Origin: Parastagonospora avenae f. sp. tritici 18332-5
Taxonomy: Eukaryota; Ascomycota; Dothideomycetes; Pleosporales; Phaeosphaeriaceae
Direction of reading: 5' to 3'
DNA: 11,849 nt
NCBI GenBank assembly: GCA_022559985.1
Contig: JAFJTR010000216.1
Coordinates: 1-11,849 of the forward strand
The position numbers and the translations under genes are program-made. The notes beneath the pieces are model-generated. The model made no database searches. It was not told where the DNA came from and saw only the letters and a list, made by a program, of their open reading frames with translations. This document shows positions 8,992 through 11,849 of this stretch, one piece after another. Position 1 is the first letter of the stretch. Each line of letters starts with the position of its first letter.

Positions 8992-9208
8992 TGTTAGATA
9001 TATTGCGTATTAGAGGACTAGTTGCTGTCAGATAGCTAGTGTTAGGTGTTATCATCTTCACGACTAGGAATAGTTAAGTAATACAAAGCTTAGGTGTAAC
9101 ACTACAAACAAAAACTAGAACACGTAGCAGAAGACAAGAGCACAGCACAATCAATCAAGTCATCACACTTCAACCCAGGTCCATCCACTGAACCTATTTA
9201 ATCTGACA
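8992..9208 (+). repeat. 3' LTR of copia-A (217 bp)
   Basis: Starts TGTTAGAT (mutated from TGTCAGAT) and ends ATCTGACA. It is the same length as the 5' LTR, 217 bp, with no gaps. Of the 18 transition differences, the derived T or A state is in this copy at five sites, all in its first 60 bases or so. The outer part keeps the unmutated state. Confidence 0.95.
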
Positions 9209-9213
9209 TCTCC
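9209..9213 (+). repeat. Target-site duplication TCTCC, right copy
   Basis: Exact copy of 3968-3972 directly after the 3' LTR; copia-B protease resumes here in the same frame. Confidence 0.92.
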
Positions 9214-11849
9214 TTCCGCCTGCTTAGGCAGTCTGGCATCTGGTAGGATACCCAGCCAGAGCCTACCACCCTCAGGAAATTAGATGGTTCGATCATCGTC
9301 GAGGTCGCTGAAATCCATGGCTAATGGGTCCTGGAATACAATCCAGCTGCGCAAGCTACCTTCTACACGCACACTAGCTCAAGGACAGCACGAGCGACGC
9401 AGAGAGCCTCTGCAGTCACCTGGCACAAGAGGCTCGGCCACCCAGGCCCTGCAGCAATCGAACACCTCGTGCAGCAGGCTGAGGGGGTGCGCATCAAAGG
9501 CATTACTACAGCCGAGTGCAACGCATGCAGCAAGGCCAAGGCCAAGCGGCAGATACGACGAGCACCACGCAACAACAACACTGAAGGACTAGGAGAGAGA
9601 CTAGCTATTGACTTCTACTCCTATGAGGTATAATCTATTACTAAGGAGAAGTCGCAAATGCTTATCACAGACAGATTCTCAGGCCTCTAGTGGGATATCT
9701 ACTTTACAGATAACTGTACAGCAGCTTTAATTATCGCTAAGCTTGCTAACTTTACTCTCTTCCTAAAGAACTACTTTAATATTACTGTTAAAGTTATTAA
9801 ATTAGATAATAAGATTATAACTATTAAGCCTTAGGTACAATAATAGCTTAAAACTAAAGGCATTATTATTAAGCCTTCAGCACTAGATACACAAGCCTAG
9901 AACGGTGGAGCTGAACGCTTAGGGGGTGTAAACAAGGAGAAAGCACGAGCAATAAGGCTAGATGCTAACCTCTCCTAGGAACTGTAGCCAGAAGTCACAA
10001 GAGCTGCAGTATACCTGTACAACAGAACACTAAACTACAGTAATAACTAGAAGACACCCTATAAGATTTTCTTTACACACACTGCTTTTAGTAACGGTAG
10101 AATTACCTTACTCTGCAAACTAAACCTTAGTTATCTTAAGGCATATAGGTGCAAAGCCTTTGCAATGTCTAATAATACACACTAAGGAAAATCACGCCTA
10201 CAACGCTTAGATCTAAAAGCATGGATTGGATATCTTATTAGGTACAGATCCTCTAACATCTATCGCATCTGGATACCATCATTGGCTAAGGTAATCAGTA
10301 CACGCGACGTTACCTTCGACGAGCAAACAGTGTTTAATGGCAAGACTAAGGACCTGCATAACAACCTTATGCACACTACCCTCGAAGAAATCGCCACCCT
10401 TATAAGGACGCTAGAACTACTAAGTCTAATTAACTATCTAGAAGCTAAATCATTCTTTAAGGATAACAGCTCTGCAGACACAACTACGCAACCAGACAAT
10501 TCAGATCCACCCGGATATTACTAAGGAAGGAAGATCACAGATATCTATCCAACACCACCTCCAACTACGCCACCAGCAGCGTTCCTAGCTAAAGGAAGGC
10601 CGAGAAAGCCAACATACCCCACACACAGCTATTCAAAAACAATCCCTTAGCAAGCAGCCTTTATAGCAGGTACCTAAGCAGGAAATATTAGTATTTACTA
10701 AGAGAAGATCATTGACAAGGCTCAGCTCCAAAGGCTGATAGAAAAGGGAACTGCCCTACATGAAAGCCAGCTCCCACCACCTCCTTCGTTTCACAAGGAG
10801 ATAGAAAGTCACCCATTAAGTGATTAGTAGAAGAAAGCTAAGCAGGAGCACCTCTAAAGCTACCACAAAATGAATTCCTGGTCAGAAGCACTACTTAAGC
10901 AGATTAGACAAGAAGGGCATCAAATCCTTAACTGCATGTAGGTATACACGTACAAGCTTAATCAGCAGCACAGATTGCAGAAATGCAAGGCGCGCCTAGT
11001 AGTCTGAGGAGACCAGCAGCGCAACGTGTCTGCACAGGACACCTACGCCGCGATACTTGCCAGTCAGTCATTTAGATTGCTGATGGCGATCGCTGCAGAT
11101 CGCGACCTCGAGCTTAAGCAGTACGACGTTACAAACGCGTTCGTGCATGCAACAATTGATTGAGAGGTCTATATAAGAATGCCTGACGGCCACAGGAAGC
11201 CAAATACAGCTCTAAAACTGAACAAGGCCTTGTATGGACTGCGCATCTCACCTCTGCTATGGCAGAAGGAATTCATCAACACACTCCTTAAACTAGGCCT
11301 ACATGCAGTAGCTCACGAGCCTTGCTGCATGATAAAGGACAGAGTATTCATCTTCTTCTACGTAGATGATATTATCTTTAGGTACTCTAAGAACAAAGAA
11401 CACTTAGCTTCCTCTATTATACAGGATCTACAAACAAAGTACACCCTTACAGGAGGAGAAGACTTAAAGTAGTTCTTAGGAGTAGAAATTACTCGAAACA
11501 GGAGAAACCACACACTCTTCCTCTTACAGGCTGCCTATATTAAGAAGATCAGCTGCTTGATTGACAAGAAGGACACTCAACACGATACACCAATGTCCTC
11601 TATCGAGCTGGAACCCCAAGCAGGCCTAGCCACGCTATTAGAAATCAACAAGTACCAGCGCAAGGTTGGCTCATTACTGTTTGCAGCAGTCACAACGCGC
11701 CCAGATATAGCGTTTGCAACCTCTAGGCTAGCACGCTACATGCTTAATCCAGGACCAGCCCATCACGCAGCAGCTGATCGAGTGCTGCTCTACCTCATGA
11801 GTACACAGAATCTAGCCCTACGCCAAGGTGGAGGCCTCCACCTCGAAGT
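9214..11849 (+). pseudogene. Copia-B, 3' part (protease end, integrase, reverse transcriptase, RNase H start), runs off the window
   Basis: Continues the frame of 3556-3972. Integrase zinc finger WHKRLGH (9421-9441) and CNAC (9517-9528) are intact. The integrase core keeps the three acidic positions: Asp 9610, Asp 9805 (KLDNK) and Glu 9913 (GGAER), though stops lie between them. The C-terminal integrase region has KAYRCKAF and an open stretch 10282-10524. The reverse transcriptase shows YDVTNAFVHA (about 11122-11151), LNKALYGLRISP (about 11218) and FFYVDD (11353-11370). One stop (TAG 11470) follows LTGGEDLK, and the frame then stays open to the window's end, reaching the region before RNase H. 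Much less damaged than copia-A except at 9600-10270. TGA at 11007 and 11161 and TAG at 10939 show it is not intact. Protein similarity to copia-A is clear along its length, so the two are related but separate copia lineages. Confidence 0.92.

Larger units (their letters stand above)
3973..9208 (+). mobile_element. Complete Ty1/copia LTR retrotransposon (copia-A), nested in copia-B
   Basis: A full element of 5,236 bp: 217-bp LTR, primer-binding site, one gag-pol frame, polypurine tract, 217-bp LTR, flanked by TCTCC duplications. The domain order protease, integrase, reverse transcriptase, RNase H defines the copia (Pseudoviridae-type) superfamily; in gypsy elements integrase comes last. It sits in the same orientation as its host element copia-B. 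Stops and catalytic substitutions make it non-autonomous. Because the insertion plus duplication is 5,241 bp, copia-B keeps the same frame on both sides. Confidence 0.95.

Noticed and set aside
3973..9208. Dating the copia-A insertion from LTR divergence
   Set aside because: All 18 differences are transitions, 16 of them at CpA/TpG sites and spatially biased, so they reflect RIP-type mutation rather than a clock.
9284..9592. Forward and reverse open frames over 9284-9592
   Set aside because: Out of frame or antisense to the copia-B integrase zinc finger, which is clear in the frame starting at 9421.

Overview
The window looks like a repeat-rich, non-genic block from a filamentous ascomycete (Pezizomycotina). 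Everything recognisable is a mobile or telomere-linked element degraded by C-to-T and G-to-A transitions of the RIP (repeat-induced point mutation) type. Reading frames keep their register over kilobases, but they are filled with TAG/TAA codons where CAG, CAA or TGG is expected. I see no intact host gene, no tRNA or rRNA gene and no CRISPR array.

Layout. (1) Positions 1-168: unassigned sequence with a short perfect hairpin and a telomere-like GGGTTAGGGTT tract. (2) 169-282: two tandem copies of a 57-bp hairpin-containing repeat. A diverged third copy in the same orientation lies at 3497-3554. (3) 234 to about 3180, minus strand: an in-frame pseudogene of about 980 codons. It has two degraded zinc fingers and a C-terminal part that resembles the non-helicase half of fungal telomere-linked RecQ-type proteins. 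I read that part as a degenerate tyrosine-recombinase-like fold. (4) 3556-3972 and 9214-11849: one Ty1/copia element (copia-B), truncated at its 5' side next to the third 57-bp repeat. It is split by an insertion and runs off the right edge of the window. (5) 3973-9208: a second, complete Ty1/copia element (copia-A) inserted into the protease region of copia-B. Its boundaries are exact: 217-bp LTRs with TGTCAGAT...ATCTGACA-type ends, a 5-bp target duplication TCTCC, a primer-binding site, a polypurine tract and one gag-pol frame of about 1,587 codons.

Order of events inferred: copia-B was present first; it was truncated or joined to the repeat-flanked recombinase-like unit; copia-A inserted into copia-B; RIP-type mutation then struck all of them. 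The two LTRs of copia-A differ at 18 sites, all transitions. In each LTR the mutated state lies on the side facing the element's interior, so mutation faded toward the outer edges of the element.

The most interesting candidate for something little described is the 169-3554 unit: a recombinase-like gene bracketed by direct hairpin repeats with a compensatory base-pair change. It is only a hypothesis. The rest is a very clean example of nested, RIP-degraded retrotransposons.
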